Part shown: positions 15,431 to 23,749 of the stretch, piece by piece
How positions within the stretch are numbered: the stretch's first letter is position 1
Layout of the letters: each line of letters begins with the position of its first letter
Assembly: GCF_002335745.1 (NCBI RefSeq)
Contig: NZ_NIST01000001.1
Location: 154,156-218,155 of the forward strand
Length of the DNA: 64,000 nt
From: Evansella halocellulosilytica
Lineage (GTDB): Bacteria > Bacillota > Bacilli > Bacillales > Salisediminibacteriaceae
Direction of reading: 5' to 3'
Position numbers and translations under genes: made by a program
The notes under the pieces: generated by a model
Told to the model about the DNA's origin: nothing
Seen by the model: only the letters and a program-made list of their open reading frames with translations
The model's database searches: none

Positions 15431-15586
15431 CAAGCAGTTTAGTTAAAAACGTTTAGAACGAGAAAGCTCATGCAGGTCGTAACCCGCCTTTAGATGGGCT
15501 GTATCATTCAGAGCAAACTCAAACAATATATTCGGGTTTGCGTCATTAGTGTCGGTGCTAGGCGAAAATCAACTAGGATTTCTCCT

Positions 15587-15925
15587 TTAGCCACGACCAA
15601 TCGTATCGTTCAACTTCGTGCGATATTTGTCCATCCAAGTTTTCTCGTCCTTCATTAGTTCATCGCAGAAAGCGGCCACGTCCTCACCAGTGAGGTCAGT
15701 GACATTCTTGCCTTCCGCTGCACCTTCCTCGAAGAGGTCGAGGATGCCGCCAAAGATCCGACTGATGTCCTTCCACTCGGTGACACCACCAGCAGTCCAC
15801 ATATATTTTTGTATAGCTTTGTAAGCGTTATGGTACTCCTTTGGAAGTGCCTTTGCACGCGCCTCCATCTCCTTCCATTTCCGCTTTTCATCCATACTTC
15901 CAATAATTTTTTCAATAAAATTCAT
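15587..15925 (-). CDS. DUF1048 domain protein
   Basis: 112 aa, all-helical. Motifs of DUF1048: [17 protein letters not shown], then [21 protein letters not shown] and [13 protein letters not shown]1048 genes almost always sit next to a PadR-type regulator and often an ABC transporter, as here; a direct role in signalling to the regulator has been guessed but is not known. ATG start after AAGGAGGAGG. The PadR stop codon lies 1 nt upstream of the start. Confidence 0.88.
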   Translation of the reverse strand: MNFIEKIIGSMDEKRKWKEMEARAKALPKEYHNAYKAIQKYMWTAGGVTEWKDISRIFGGILDLFEEGAAEGKNVTDLTGEDVAAFCDELMKDEKTWMDKYRTKLNDTIGRG

Positions 15926-15926
15926 T

Positions 15927-16289
15927 TTACCTCCTCCTTTTGATTTCTTTAGTTTTGAGCTCGTTCATTTTGCTTGAGACGAACTCCCATTTTTCCCAAA
16001 AAATTTTAAGTTGTTCTTGACCTGCTGCATTGAGTGTGTAAAATTTCCTAGGTGGTCCCTTAGTGGATGGCTTTTTCTCGATGTCCACCAGTTTGTTTTT
16101 CTCAAGCCGCATGGTAATCGTATAAACTGTGCCTTCAACCACGTCAGTGAAACCCAGTTCTCGCAGTTGCTGCGTGATTTCATAACCGTAAGTTTCACCT
16201 CGGCTAATAATCTCAAGTACACAACCCTCAAGGACACCTTTCAGCATTTCTGTGATATGATCCAAATTCATCACCCATTTGTATTTCAT
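15927..16289 (-). CDS. PadR family transcriptional regulator
   Basis: 120 aa. Winged helix-turn-helix: [24 protein letters not shown] (helices 1-2), [28 protein letters not shown] (recognition helix), and the wing [22 protein letters not shown]. The C-terminus is short, as in PadR subfamily 2. Start could also be the ATG at 16271 (MNLDHI); neither has a clear ribosome binding site. First gene of the module, probably repressing its own operon through the inverted repeats just upstream. Confidence 0.9.
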   Translation of the reverse strand: MKYKWVMNLDHITEMLKGVLEGCVLEIISRGETYGYEITQQLRELGFTDVVEGTVYTITMRLEKNKLVDIEKKPSTKGPPRKFYTLNAAGQEQLKIFWEKWEFVSSKMNELKTKEIKRRR

Positions 16290-16338
16290 TTTATTTTTTC
16301 AGTACTCTTATCACAGGTAGTTTGTAATACCGATATTA

Positions 16339-16383
16339 AGTATTACTTAATACTAGTATATAGTAACGCGGAATAGCGTTACT
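16339..16383 (-). promoter_or_regulatory. Candidate PadR operator and promoter region
   Basis: Two inverted repeats in a row: AGTATT-4nt-AATACT (16339-16354) and AGTAACGC-6nt-GCGTTACT (16362-16383). AT-rich ATACT/AGTAT arms are typical of PadR operators. They lie 50-95 bp upstream of the padR-like gene, where autoregulation would act. Confidence 0.5.
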
Positions 16384-16538
16384 TGTCAAGAATAAAATTT
16401 CATCCTACAAATCCCGTTATTAAGGGCTTCATATGTGTTTTTATCAAATGTGATAGCTCAGAAATTAGTCTAAATTTTAAATTGGCCATTTTAATTATGT
16501 CTTTAAAGGATCCTTTTTATATAGCCACGGTTCCCAAG

Positions 16539-16922
16539 CGGACACTGGATCCCTTATTTGATCAATTTGAGCTATTTTTTCTTTTTAACGGCCATGAGGG
16601 ACCTTATTTCCTTTAAAGTTGCCTAAACCAAAGTCTTTTTTCAGCAATAGCGTACCTGATGGCCGCCTACTTTGAAAATACACCGGTTTGTTCACACATA
16701 ACGGATCTCATGTCCTCAAGAGTTAATCACCCTGCTCGGCGGACACTGGATCCCTTATTTCAGCAATTTGAGCATTTTTTTCATTTTATCGGCCATGAGA
16801 GACCTTATTTCGTCTAAAACTGCCTAAATCAAAGCCTTTTTTAAGCAATAGCGTATCTGGTGTCCGCCTACTTTGGAAAAACAACGGTTTGTTCACACAT
16901 AACGGATCTCATGTCCTCAAGA
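16539..16922. repeat. Tandem pair of 184-bp four-arm palindromic repeats
   Basis: Copies begin at 16539 and 16739 (200-bp period), in the same orientation as the pair at 12413. The two pairs flank the GC-rich ABC module on both sides at distances of 0.7 kb and 0.15 kb. Arm substitutions (for example GTATCTGGTGTCCGCC in the last copy versus GTACCTGATGGCCGCC) are partly at unpaired positions. Confidence 0.8.
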
Positions 16923-17114
16923 GTTAATCATCCTGCTACTCTAAACTTTTTTGTCGTGAAGGGCGATTCTCCTCGGTTTTTCAAAAAAGAATAGCGTTTC
17001 TGCCTTTTTGCAGAAACACTCCCATTAGTGCAATAAATAGCAAAATTTATTTAAATTAATTAGCAACACTCATGACTCTCTTTCTTGTAGAGGATGCTAC
17101 AATAATTATCCCTT

Positions 17115-17699
17115 CTAATCTACTGCGTTTGCTCTCCCCATAATTTCTTGTACTATCGAATCTTTGGCATCTGCATAGTCTTGTACGTGTTTCCATTTCC
17201 GGTGGGCTAAATTTCGTTTTACGCTTCCATATTCATCTCGATCGGATTTGTTCGTTCTTAGCCAATTACGAAAGCGCAACATTCGATCAACCTCTGATGA
17301 TCCTTTGCTAAATACGTGTAGATTAATATCTGTATCAGGACCTTTGAAGAGTCGGTGTTCAAACCAATCTGGTTCCCGTATACGTAAAATGTAACCAGCG
17401 TCCTCCAAGTCAGAAACATAAGCCGCTTCGTCTGCAGAGTCTCTTACAACCAACAGAATATCAATAATTGGCTTTGCACATAGTCCAGGCACTGAAGTGG
17501 AACCAACATGCTCTAATTGCAAAATTTTGTTGCCAAGTATTGAACGAATCCGTTCAGCCTCTTGTTCAAATAGCTTTGGCCAGTTTGAATCATACTCTAG
17601 GAGCGTAATAGTTGCATTGTGGGGTTTAAATTCACCAACTGATACGTCATGAAGCCTTTCATCATTTTTAGAAGTGGAATTGTTATTATCAGAAGTCAA
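17115..17699 (-). CDS. GrpB family nucleotidyltransferase-fold protein
   Basis: 194 aa. GrpB/UPF0157 signature: LLEYDSNWPKLFEQEAERI, LEHVGSTSVPGLCAKPIIDILL (nucleotidyltransferase GS motif and D-x-D-like IDILL), GPDTDINLHVF and RFRNWLRTNKSDRDEYGSVK. TTG start with AAAGAGTGA upstream. Biochemical role unknown. The first 25 residues (MTSDNNNSTSKNDERL) are a polar extension absent from most relatives. Confidence 0.88.
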   Translation of the reverse strand: MTSDNNNSTSKNDERLHDVSVGEFKPHNATITLLEYDSNWPKLFEQEAERIRSILGNKILQLEHVGSTSVPGLCAKPIIDILLVVRDSADEAAYVSDLEDAGYILRIREPDWFEHRLFKGPDTDINLHVFSKGSSEVDRMLRFRNWLRTNKSDRDEYGSVKRNLAHRKWKHVQDYADAKDSIVQEIMGRANAVD

Positions 17700-17895
17700 T
17701 TAAATCACTCTTTCATTTGTTTTTAACATTAAAACTTTCCACAGTTTTTATTATGTTTAAACAGGCAGGTCTATTATTAATTAATTTTATCATGAATATA
17801 AATAGAAGAGACTTGTTCCACTATCCTCCCCATTACCTCAACAAAGATTGAAGTAAAACCCCTATTACAATCTATTAATAGGGCACTCACAAAAA

Positions 17896-18060
17896 CTATC
17901 TAAGGAAATTTTTAATTGCTTCAATGCGTATTTTATGACTACAATCTTCGCAACAAAAAAACCTACTCATTCTTTCCTTAAATTGTTTATATTGTAGTGA
18001 ACCTTCGTATACTTTGAATTTTCTTTTACAACTATAACAAAGTACCTCATAATAAATCAT
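17896..18060 (-). CDS. Small Cys-rich, probable zinc-binding protein
   Basis: 54 aa. ATG start with AGGGGAGGA 6 nt upstream. C8-x2-C11 at the start and CC-x2-C at 36-40 form a plausible treble-clef or zinc-ribbon site; the rest is basic (KRKFKVY, HKIRIEAIK). Too short for a confident family call. The strong site and separate spacing support a real gene. Confidence 0.6.
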   Translation of the reverse strand: MIYYEVLCYSCKRKFKVYEGSLQYKQFKERMSRFFCCEDCSHKIRIEAIKNFLR

Positions 18061-18230
18061 TGTTGTCCTCCCCTAAGTGACACATGACTTTTATTTGATT
18101 TATCAAAGATTGTAACTCGTTCTCTTATTGAATAGTATCGTTGTACTACCCAGTAAATGACGTTGTTTTTGTTAGTTGTTACTCTTAAACATAAGCTCTC
18201 CATTAATGGAATAATGCAAAGTGAATTACA

Positions 18231-18485
18231 TTACTTCCTTTTCATAACTATAAAATAAAGCAACGCTCCTAACAAAATAAAAATAGCTAAGCCTATTAAC
18301 ACCTTTATTGGTGAGATAGCAAAATATACCGGTGAAATTACTTTAATACTCTGATTATTTGAAGTAATTTCACCAATCGTTTTTACCGTCCACCAATCGT
18401 CAACAGTAGAATGATTTGCAGCAAAATAAAACCATACTAAAAAGCCAAGAAAAGTAAATAAGCACACCCCTACTAAGCGATTCAT
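18231..18485 (-). CDS. Small membrane protein
   Basis: 84 aa: an N-terminal helix (VGVCLFTFLGFLVWFYFAA), an extracellular loop of about 35 residues (STVDDWWTVKTIGEITSNNQ), and a C-terminal helix (VLIGLAIFILLGALLYFIV) with a KRK end. No family recognised. GAGG(T)GAGGTT-type site before the ATG. Confidence 0.55.
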   Translation of the reverse strand: MNRLVGVCLFTFLGFLVWFYFAANHSTVDDWWTVKTIGEITSNNQSIKVISPVYFAISPIKVLIGLAIFILLGALLYFIVMKRK

Positions 18486-18612
18486 AACCTCACCTCAACA
18501 AAAGATAGATGGTACTTATCTATCCTGAAATCATTACTAAAAGCTTAATGCTATAAAATATTTTGAGATTACCCTGTTGTCCCTCTTGCTCACCCATTTG
18601 TTTCTTAACTTC

Positions 18613-19086
18613 TTAATCCTTTGTTTCAACATCTAATACAATACTTTCAAATAATTCTTCTCCGTGATAAATATCAATCTTCCATATACCGCTTTGAGGA
18701 AATTCCAAAACCGAGGGTACGTGTGCATCAGCACCATTATTTGGAGAACCTATCCCGTCTGAACTATTTATAAAAAATAAACTAATCACTTCTCCTGTTT
18801 TTTCGTGTGTAGCTTTTATGTCAAAATTTTTTGTTCTAAGAAAATCTCTATCCGCCCAAAAATGCCACTTCTGTTTTGACCTTTCATTTTCTATTAACCC
18901 TTTTCCAGGAAAAAGTCCTAACTTTCCTTCAATGCCTACCATCTCTACTCCGTTGGATAAAAATGAATCAGTAGGCTCCAACTTGGTTTCATCAGAAGAC
19001 TCACTAAAGAAAAACATAACTGAAAAAATAATTATTGTAATAATGCTAAAACCTAAATACTGTTTTTTATCCCCGATTTTCAACAA
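18613..19086 (-). CDS. DUF4871-like exported protein
   Basis: 157 aa. N-terminal helix (YLGFSIITIIIFSVMFFFS) as signal/anchor, then a beta-sandwich domain: GIEGKLGLFPGKGLIENERSKQKWHFW, ADAHVPSVLEFPQSGIWKIDIYHG as in DUF4871 proteins. TTG start whose ribosome binding site GGGGAGG is the right box of the upstream repeat (19084-19155). Function unknown. Confidence 0.6.
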   Translation of the reverse strand: MLKIGDKKQYLGFSIITIIIFSVMFFFSESSDETKLEPTDSFLSNGVEMVGIEGKLGLFPGKGLIENERSKQKWHFWADRDFLRTKNFDIKATHEKTGEVISLFFINSSDGIGSPNNGADAHVPSVLEFPQSGIWKIDIYHGEELFESIVLDVETKD

Positions 19087-19155
19087 ACCTCCCCGTTAGC
19101 ACGATTACAACTCTGGCAGCTTCTTGAAGTATTGCACCCGTTAATGCAATACAGT
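19084..19155 (-). repeat. Box-bounded intergenic repeat, class I
   Basis: Minus strand: TTGCATTAACGGGTGC, AATACTTCAAGAAGCTGCC, AGAGTTGTAATCG, TGCTAACGGGGAGG. The GGGGAGG is the ribosome binding site of the DUF4871-like gene. Confidence 0.7.
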
Positions 19156-19181
19156 TGTTGTTATTTTCTTTAGAAATTTAC

Positions 19182-19841
19182 CTACTCCTGTTCTTTATCA
19201 GATAGAATTTCAACATTGACTTTTTGTTGAATCTTTCCGAGTTCTTTCAACCAGTAATGGATATCAAGATTGTCATCTTTGATATGGTTAAACTCATCTT
19301 TCGTAAAAAGTTCTTGCCCTATCTGAGTTAGTGTAGTTTCATTTGTATAATCATTGTCATCAAATGAACCAAAATCACCAGAATCTTGGATAATACGTCG
19401 GAATTTAGAACCCACCTTTGAAGAAGCTTTTATCTCTAGGGCATCATTTTTTTCGTTACATGCAACCACACGGTAAATCGTCACTTCTTGTTTATTAATT
19501 TCAACAAGAAAAATTTGTCCTTTTCCTTTTGCAACTTTATAAATCCTTCCTACTTGATCTTCTATCCATTTCCCCAAAAAAGGGGCTACTTCTCCTTCTA
19601 ATTTTTGGTGTTCTTTTAATAATTCTTCTCTTTCACGCCAATCCATTCTCAACAGTTGATCAGATTCAATTTCACTTCCACATACATGGCATACATGTTT
19701 ATATGGAAATACAAATGGAATCCAGCAAAGGAAGATTCCATATGGGATAATAAATACAAAGATGAGGCAGACGACGACACGTAAGCCTATAGAATATGTT
19801 TTTTCCACATCATCACTTTTACACTCCGGACATATATCCAT
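19182..19841 (-). CDS. Zinc-ribbon membrane protein
   Basis: 219 aa from the ATG at 19841 (AGGTGGA 5 nt upstream); an upstream in-frame start is unlikely. CPEC at 4-7 and CHVCG at about 51-55 flank a single membrane segment (VVVCLIFVFIIPYGIFLCWIPF), so the zinc ribbon probably closes on the cytoplasmic face. The remaining 150 residues are a mixed domain (IFLVEINKQEVTIYRVVAC) and acidic C-terminus. Unknown function; no family recognised beyond the ribbon. Confidence 0.6.
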   Translation of the reverse strand: MDICPECKSDDVEKTYSIGLRVVVCLIFVFIIPYGIFLCWIPFVFPYKHVCHVCGSEIESDQLLRMDWREREELLKEHQKLEGEVAPFLGKWIEDQVGRIYKVAKGKGQIFLVEINKQEVTIYRVVACNEKNDALEIKASSKVGSKFRRIIQDSGDFGSFDDNDYTNETTLTQIGQELFTKDEFNHIKDDNLDIHYWLKELGKIQQKVNVEILSDKEQE

Positions 19842-19923
19842 AAAAATCCACCTACCCAATTTTTATGTTTCCATCTTTCACTCTTCTGCTTCGTTAGTTG
19901 AATACAAATTCATTACTTATTTT

Positions 19924-20505
19924 CTAGATTAAAATTTGAATATTAAACCATCCAGTTTCTTTTGGAAAATCGTCTCTTGTTAGCTTATTTCCTGTAATAA
20001 ACTGTCTATAAGATGTGATTGTTCCATCGTGAGAAATTACATAGATTTTTTGAGTTTCCTGCTGACTACACCAATCAAGAAATTGTTTAGCCAATTGATT
20101 AAAATTCTGTTGGGGTAAATTGTTTATTCCATTAGCCCAAAGTTCTTCAGGAAGTTTTTCTTCAATTTGTACATTTGGAAACTCATCGGATATTTTTTGC
20201 CTATCTAATAATTCATCACAAGGTAATGTTCTCCCATCAGAAACTTGAGGAAATATTCTAGGAGATACCAATGGATTTACAAGTTTTTTGCAATTTATGC
20301 CCTCACTCCAGTAATGAGCTGTTTGCAAAGCTCGTCTCAAAGGACTAATAACTAATATAACTTCTTTTAACAGAGGTAATTGTGTTCTAAGCAACTTAGC
20401 TTGATTAATCCCTTCATTCGTAAGTACTGGGTCAGAAGCTTGTAAACTATTGGGTATATTTAGAGTGTGCTCCCCTTCTCCGTGTCTAATAAAGATTAAC
20501 TCCAT
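19924..20505 (-). CDS. Histidine phosphatase family protein
   Basis: 193 aa from the ATG at 20505 (TAGGAA upstream); the frame is open for 17 more codons. RHG motif IRHGEGEHT at 5-13 (catalytic His), SPLRRALQTA (second Arg) and VISHDGTITSYRQ (second His) are all in place, so this is an active-looking phosphoglycerate-mutase-like phosphatase. Substrate unknown. Class II repeat upstream. Confidence 0.88.
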   Translation of the reverse strand: MELIFIRHGEGEHTLNIPNSLQASDPVLTNEGINQAKLLRTQLPLLKEVILVISPLRRALQTAHYWSEGINCKKLVNPLVSPRIFPQVSDGRTLPCDELLDRQKISDEFPNVQIEEKLPEELWANGINNLPQQNFNQLAKQFLDWCSQQETQKIYVISHDGTITSYRQFITGNKLTRDDFPKETGWFNIQILI

Positions 20506-20567
20506 ATATAGATTCCTACTTTCAGTAAAGAATACTAGTAGAATGTCTAATAACACTGTCCATATCT

Positions 20568-20668
20568 CCCGATTACTGGAACAAGAGCAGCGACAGCTTG
20601 TTCAGCTATCCTGTTCTTTAGTGCAAGAAGCAATTGTTCATATTAAACTAATGCACCCGTTAGTTGAA
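20568..20668 (-). repeat. Box-bounded repeat, class II, plus an extra left box
   Basis: Minus strand: a left box CTTCAACTAACGGGTGC (20648-20668) directly downstream of the nucleotidyltransferase unit, then a full class II copy: TTGCACTAAAGAACAGG, ATAGCTGAACAAGCTGTCGC, TCTTGTTCCAGTAATCGGGAG. Two left boxes in a row suggest a lost gene or a nested insertion. Confidence 0.7.
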
Positions 20669-20719
20669 GTAAATTAGGTTATTTCACAATCTGCAAATTT
20701 TAGAATCATCACCCTTATT

Positions 20720-21562
20720 CTATATCTTCAAATTACTAACCTTTTTCGGATTATGAAGTTTTAACCACTTTTCAGACTCACTTATCATCCAATTTCCAAA
20801 TTTATTTAAAAAACCAATTATTTCATCAGCATTGTCAACTGGCTTTATAGCATATTTAAGTACTTGTTTCATTTCAGCTTCCTTCTCTGGATAATGTTTA
20901 GAAAATACCTTATATGCTGGGAATAAATCTCTTGTATATTGATTTTCTTCTTCTACCACAAGTGCAAGTCCTGCCCTTACTATAATTTTCATTATCCATC
21001 CACAACAATCTAAAATATCTTCAATATCCTCATTACCATCAAGGTCGTCCTTTGCTTGTTCCACTTGATTTTTGAGGTTGACTAGGTGTTCATTACCAAT
21101 TGTTTTATCTGCTTTATAATTCGGTAAGTAAACCTTTAAATCTTCCCCAAATACGCATACACTATGGGTTTTTATCATAAATGGAATAATTGAAAAAGTA
21201 GAGGTGTCTATAATATCTTCAATGCTATATAAACTAAACTCCACCCCATTCACAAAGTTGAATTTTTTGTTAAGTTCTTGTTCAACTTTGTGGACCCAGC
21301 CCAAGTCTATATCATTAATATCATTTTTGGTTACTGCTATTGTATCTAAATCAGATACGTTATAAATATCTAAACCACGAGGAACTGAACCCCTAATATA
21401 TACGCTGTGTAAATCTGCTCTTAAATGGCTTTGATACTTTTCTATAACTTCTTCTATCACCTTATAAAAATCAGGTTTAATTTTCTTTAAACTTGAATCG
21501 TTTATTATATACCCGTTGTCATCAGTTGGACAAAAACGCCCAATACTTTTAATATGTGTCAA
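20720..21562 (-). CDS. Nucleotidyltransferase domain protein, copy 1
   Basis: 280 aa from the TTG at 21562 (AGGAGAGAT upstream), as in the copy at 44994-45836. A longer frame exists but its extra N-terminus is translated repeat. The minimal nucleotidyltransferase motif is visible: YIRGSVPRGLDIYNVSDLDTIAV gives GS and D-x-D; an Asp/Glu follows in NGVEFSLYS. The C-terminal half (LDCCGWIMKIIVRAGLALV, EEENQYTRDLF) is helical, as in the kanamycin-type and HEPN-associated enzymes. Possible nucleotide transfer to a small molecule or macromolecule; no resistance call can be made. Four residues differ from copy 2. Confidence 0.75.
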   Translation of the reverse strand: MTHIKSIGRFCPTDDNGYIINDSSLKKIKPDFYKVIEEVIEKYQSHLRADLHSVYIRGSVPRGLDIYNVSDLDTIAVTKNDINDIDLGWVHKVEQELNKKFNFVNGVEFSLYSIEDIIDTSTFSIIPFMIKTHSVCVFGEDLKVYLPNYKADKTIGNEHLVNLKNQVEQAKDDLDGNEDIEDILDCCGWIMKIIVRAGLALVVEEENQYTRDLFPAYKVFSKHYPEKEAEMKQVLKYAIKPVDNADEIIGFLNKFGNWMISESEKWLKLHNPKKVSNLKI

Positions 21563-21587
21563 CTTATCTCTCCTTTGTTGTTTCAGT

Positions 21588-21655
21588 AAACTCCCTGTAA
21601 GTATCATAACAAGACCTGCTGAATCTTGAACTAAAGTACCCGTTAGTGCAATAAG
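21588..21655 (-). repeat. Box-bounded intergenic repeat, class I
   Basis: Minus strand: TTGCACTAACGGGTAC, TTTAGTTCAAGATTCAGC, AGGTCTTGTTATGATAC, TTACAGGGAGTTTACTG. CAAGA/TCTTG forms the central hairpin. Homology to the copy 2 nucleotidyltransferase unit begins at ACTGAAACAACAAAGG, immediately after this right box. Confidence 0.75.
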
Positions 21656-21698
21656 AAATGAGCTTCTATTAGTTGGTTTATCAAAAGTTTGTACTTTA

Positions 21699-22192
21699 CT
21701 AACTCTTTTTAATTGAATCAATCGCCTCTTTTAATGCAATTGGTTTCCGAGTACTAACCACTAACCTTTCATACTTCATATGCAACTTTAGTGCAGTGTT
21801 TCCGCCAACAATATATCCCTTTTCTCCTTTCATATTGATTCGTATTCCTAAACCCCAAAAATCTTTAAGTGGACTAGAATTAATAATTTCATAGTGTTTT
21901 ATATCCTTAAATAAAAACTGTTTATAACGAAAGTGAAACGGCATAAACTGTATATATATATACCATCTTCCCGAATTTCTATTACAAGTTTTGCGAAGAT
22001 TAGTGAAACCACAATGACCAAGAATATATATAAAATTACATCTGGCATTGGGTTCTTCCCGACAGGTACTCCTAAAATAATTTGTGATATGAATACATAG
22101 CAAAGAAAACCTGAAAATGCCAAAATAACACTCCAATATAGGAAAGACCTCGGTTTTTGAACTTCTTTATATATAACTTTATTTTGCTTCAT
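21699..22192 (-). pseudogene. DUF6141 gene disrupted at a TA tract
   Basis: The N-terminal part from the ATG at 22192 (AGAGGG upstream; KQNKVIYKEVQKPRSF, two helices, LVIEIREDGIYIY) and the C-terminal part (FMPFHFRYKQFLFKDIKHYE, GLGIRINMKGEKGYIVGGN) match the intact DUF6141 protein at 11884-12393, but lie in different frames. The shift falls in ATATATATATA at about 21950-21961: removing one TA unit restores GIYIQFMPF. It could be a simple loss or a reversible slippage switch. Confidence 0.75.
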
Positions 22193-22264
22193 TATTTTTA
22201 CCCTCTTTAAAAAACGAGTATGTTTATTTATCATTTAATAAAATCAGTACAATTTATTCAACGC

Positions 22265-22350
22265 TCCTCCCCTTTAGTTTAACATCATTTTCCAGTTAAT
22301 AGACATTAAAAAAGCCGCATATGCAGCTTCCTAAATATCCCCTAAACTCA
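22265..22350 (-). repeat. Class IV intergenic repeat with terminator
   Basis: Minus strand: GGAAGCTGCATATGCGGC with TTTTTT (terminator), AACTGGAAAATGATG, TTAAACTAAAGGGGAGG. Upstream end of the minus-strand array. Confidence 0.65.
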
Positions 22351-22561
22351 CCCATTAATATAATTACTATTATTCATACAGTGATATCCCATTGGAGCAT
22401 TCCGACTAACGCTCTTTCGAATACATAATGACATTTAAATGATTTACTAATTCATAGAAAAAACGTGTTAGGGATCTTAGCTCATTTTATCTCAAGTGAA
22501 AAGGCAATGTAATAAGAAGAACTGTCCCATTAGTCGATACTGTTCTGAAGTTAGTACAATA

Positions 22562-23290
22562 AATATTTCACCTAATGATTGTTACATCTTTTGGTAAAGT
22601 ATTTTCTTGTATCCACTTTTCTATCAATTGATAAAAGAGAATATTGTTAAACCAATGAACGAAATCAAAAAGTTCAAGGTCAAGTTCGTGTTGAAAAAAC
22701 CGTACCAAGAATGAACTCTGTTTTAATGACCTTAAACGTCGCTTCAGCGACGGCGTTATCGTATGGCGTTCCTTTCTCACTCAATGAGCGTTCAATACCG
22801 AATGTTTCTAGCGCCTGGTCAACTCGCTCCCTCTATCTGTATGAAACATTTCGAGTCGATTTAGATTGTATTTCACCGATGCAAAGGCACATTGAACTAA
22901 CTCAGCATTCTTATAAGACAGCACCGTAGCCAATGATTTCACGATTCTATAAATCTACTAAAACACAAATATATTGCCATTTTTGCTGAAAATCCGTGAT
23001 AACAATGATGAAGAATTAACGAAATTGTTCACTGAAATCTTTATAAACAGCCGAAATATTTATGGTCAACGAAAGATAAAGTTAGAACTCGAAAAACTTG
23101 GCTGGACGGTTTCTAGCCGCCGTATTGGGCGAATCATGCATGAACAAGGTCTTGTTTCAAAGTATACGGTTGCCCAATATAGACCAACAAAAACGACTTG
23201 TATCGAATCAGAAATTGGAAACACATTAAATCGAGAGTTTAATCAAGATCAGGAACTCAAAGTGTTTGTCAGTGATTTAACATAACCTTA
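22562..23290. mobile_element. IS3-family transposase relic with inverted halves
   Basis: Minus strand 22970-22562 carries the DDE half of an IS3 OrfB in several frames: WQYICVLVDL, MFHTDRGSE, NAVAEATFKVIKTEF, ELFDFVHWFNNI. The N-terminal half lies on the plus strand at 22974-23285: SRNIYGQRKIKLELEKLGW, RRIGRIMHEQGL, KTTCIESEIGNTLNREF, ending at VSDLT where the DDE half should continue. Flipping about 310 bp (22972-23285) would restore N-to-C order. Not functional. Confidence 0.75.
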
Positions 23291-23375
23291 TCTAACTTGT
23301 CCAATCAATTGTAACCGTCCACTAGTACGATAATACAAGGTTTCGGTAACCCATTTTCATAGACTCTTGGGCAAT

Positions 23376-23706
23376 CTATTGCCTTTCTTTTAAGTGAGTC
23401 ACGACATAGGCTGTAAATACGAAAGGCAGAAAACTAAAGGGGGATTAGCATCTTTAATCGCATCCCACATAGCAAAAAAAGTATAAGTAAGGATAAAACA
23501 TAAGCCATTGATAATTGGTTTTTTCAATGGAAGTTGAAATATCTCCATGAAAGCTAAACATAATTGTTAAGTTGAGATTTGATTTAACATTCACAATAAC
23601 TTCGAATATTATCAGCAAAATTCCTTTATATATCTTCGGTTTAAGAGTTGAGCAAATCCTGATAATGCGATGACCACAGTAACTTTTCTATCTGATCGTT
23701 ATTCAT
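23376..23706 (-). pseudogene. Decayed membrane-protein gene
   Basis: Starts MNNDQIEKLLWSSHYQD and stops, but shifted frames continue ALSGFAQLLNRRYIKGILL, IIFEVIVNVKSNLNLTI, TNYQWLMFYPYLYFFCY and FSFLPFVFTAYVVTHLKE. This matches a pattern I recall from uncharacterised Bacillus membrane proteins (GFGQFYNGKYIKGI..). At least two frameshifts or stops. Downstream of the DUF3231 gene, on the same strand. Confidence 0.5.
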
Positions 23707-23749
23707 TTATAAACATCAACTTTCTTCTAGAGTATAAAAGTTATACACA

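Noticed and set aside
20720-21721. Longer 333-aa form of the nucleotidyltransferase
   Set aside because: The extra 53 residues are translated class I repeat sequence; the paralogue at 44994 starts at the same TTG and a good ribosome binding site precedes it.
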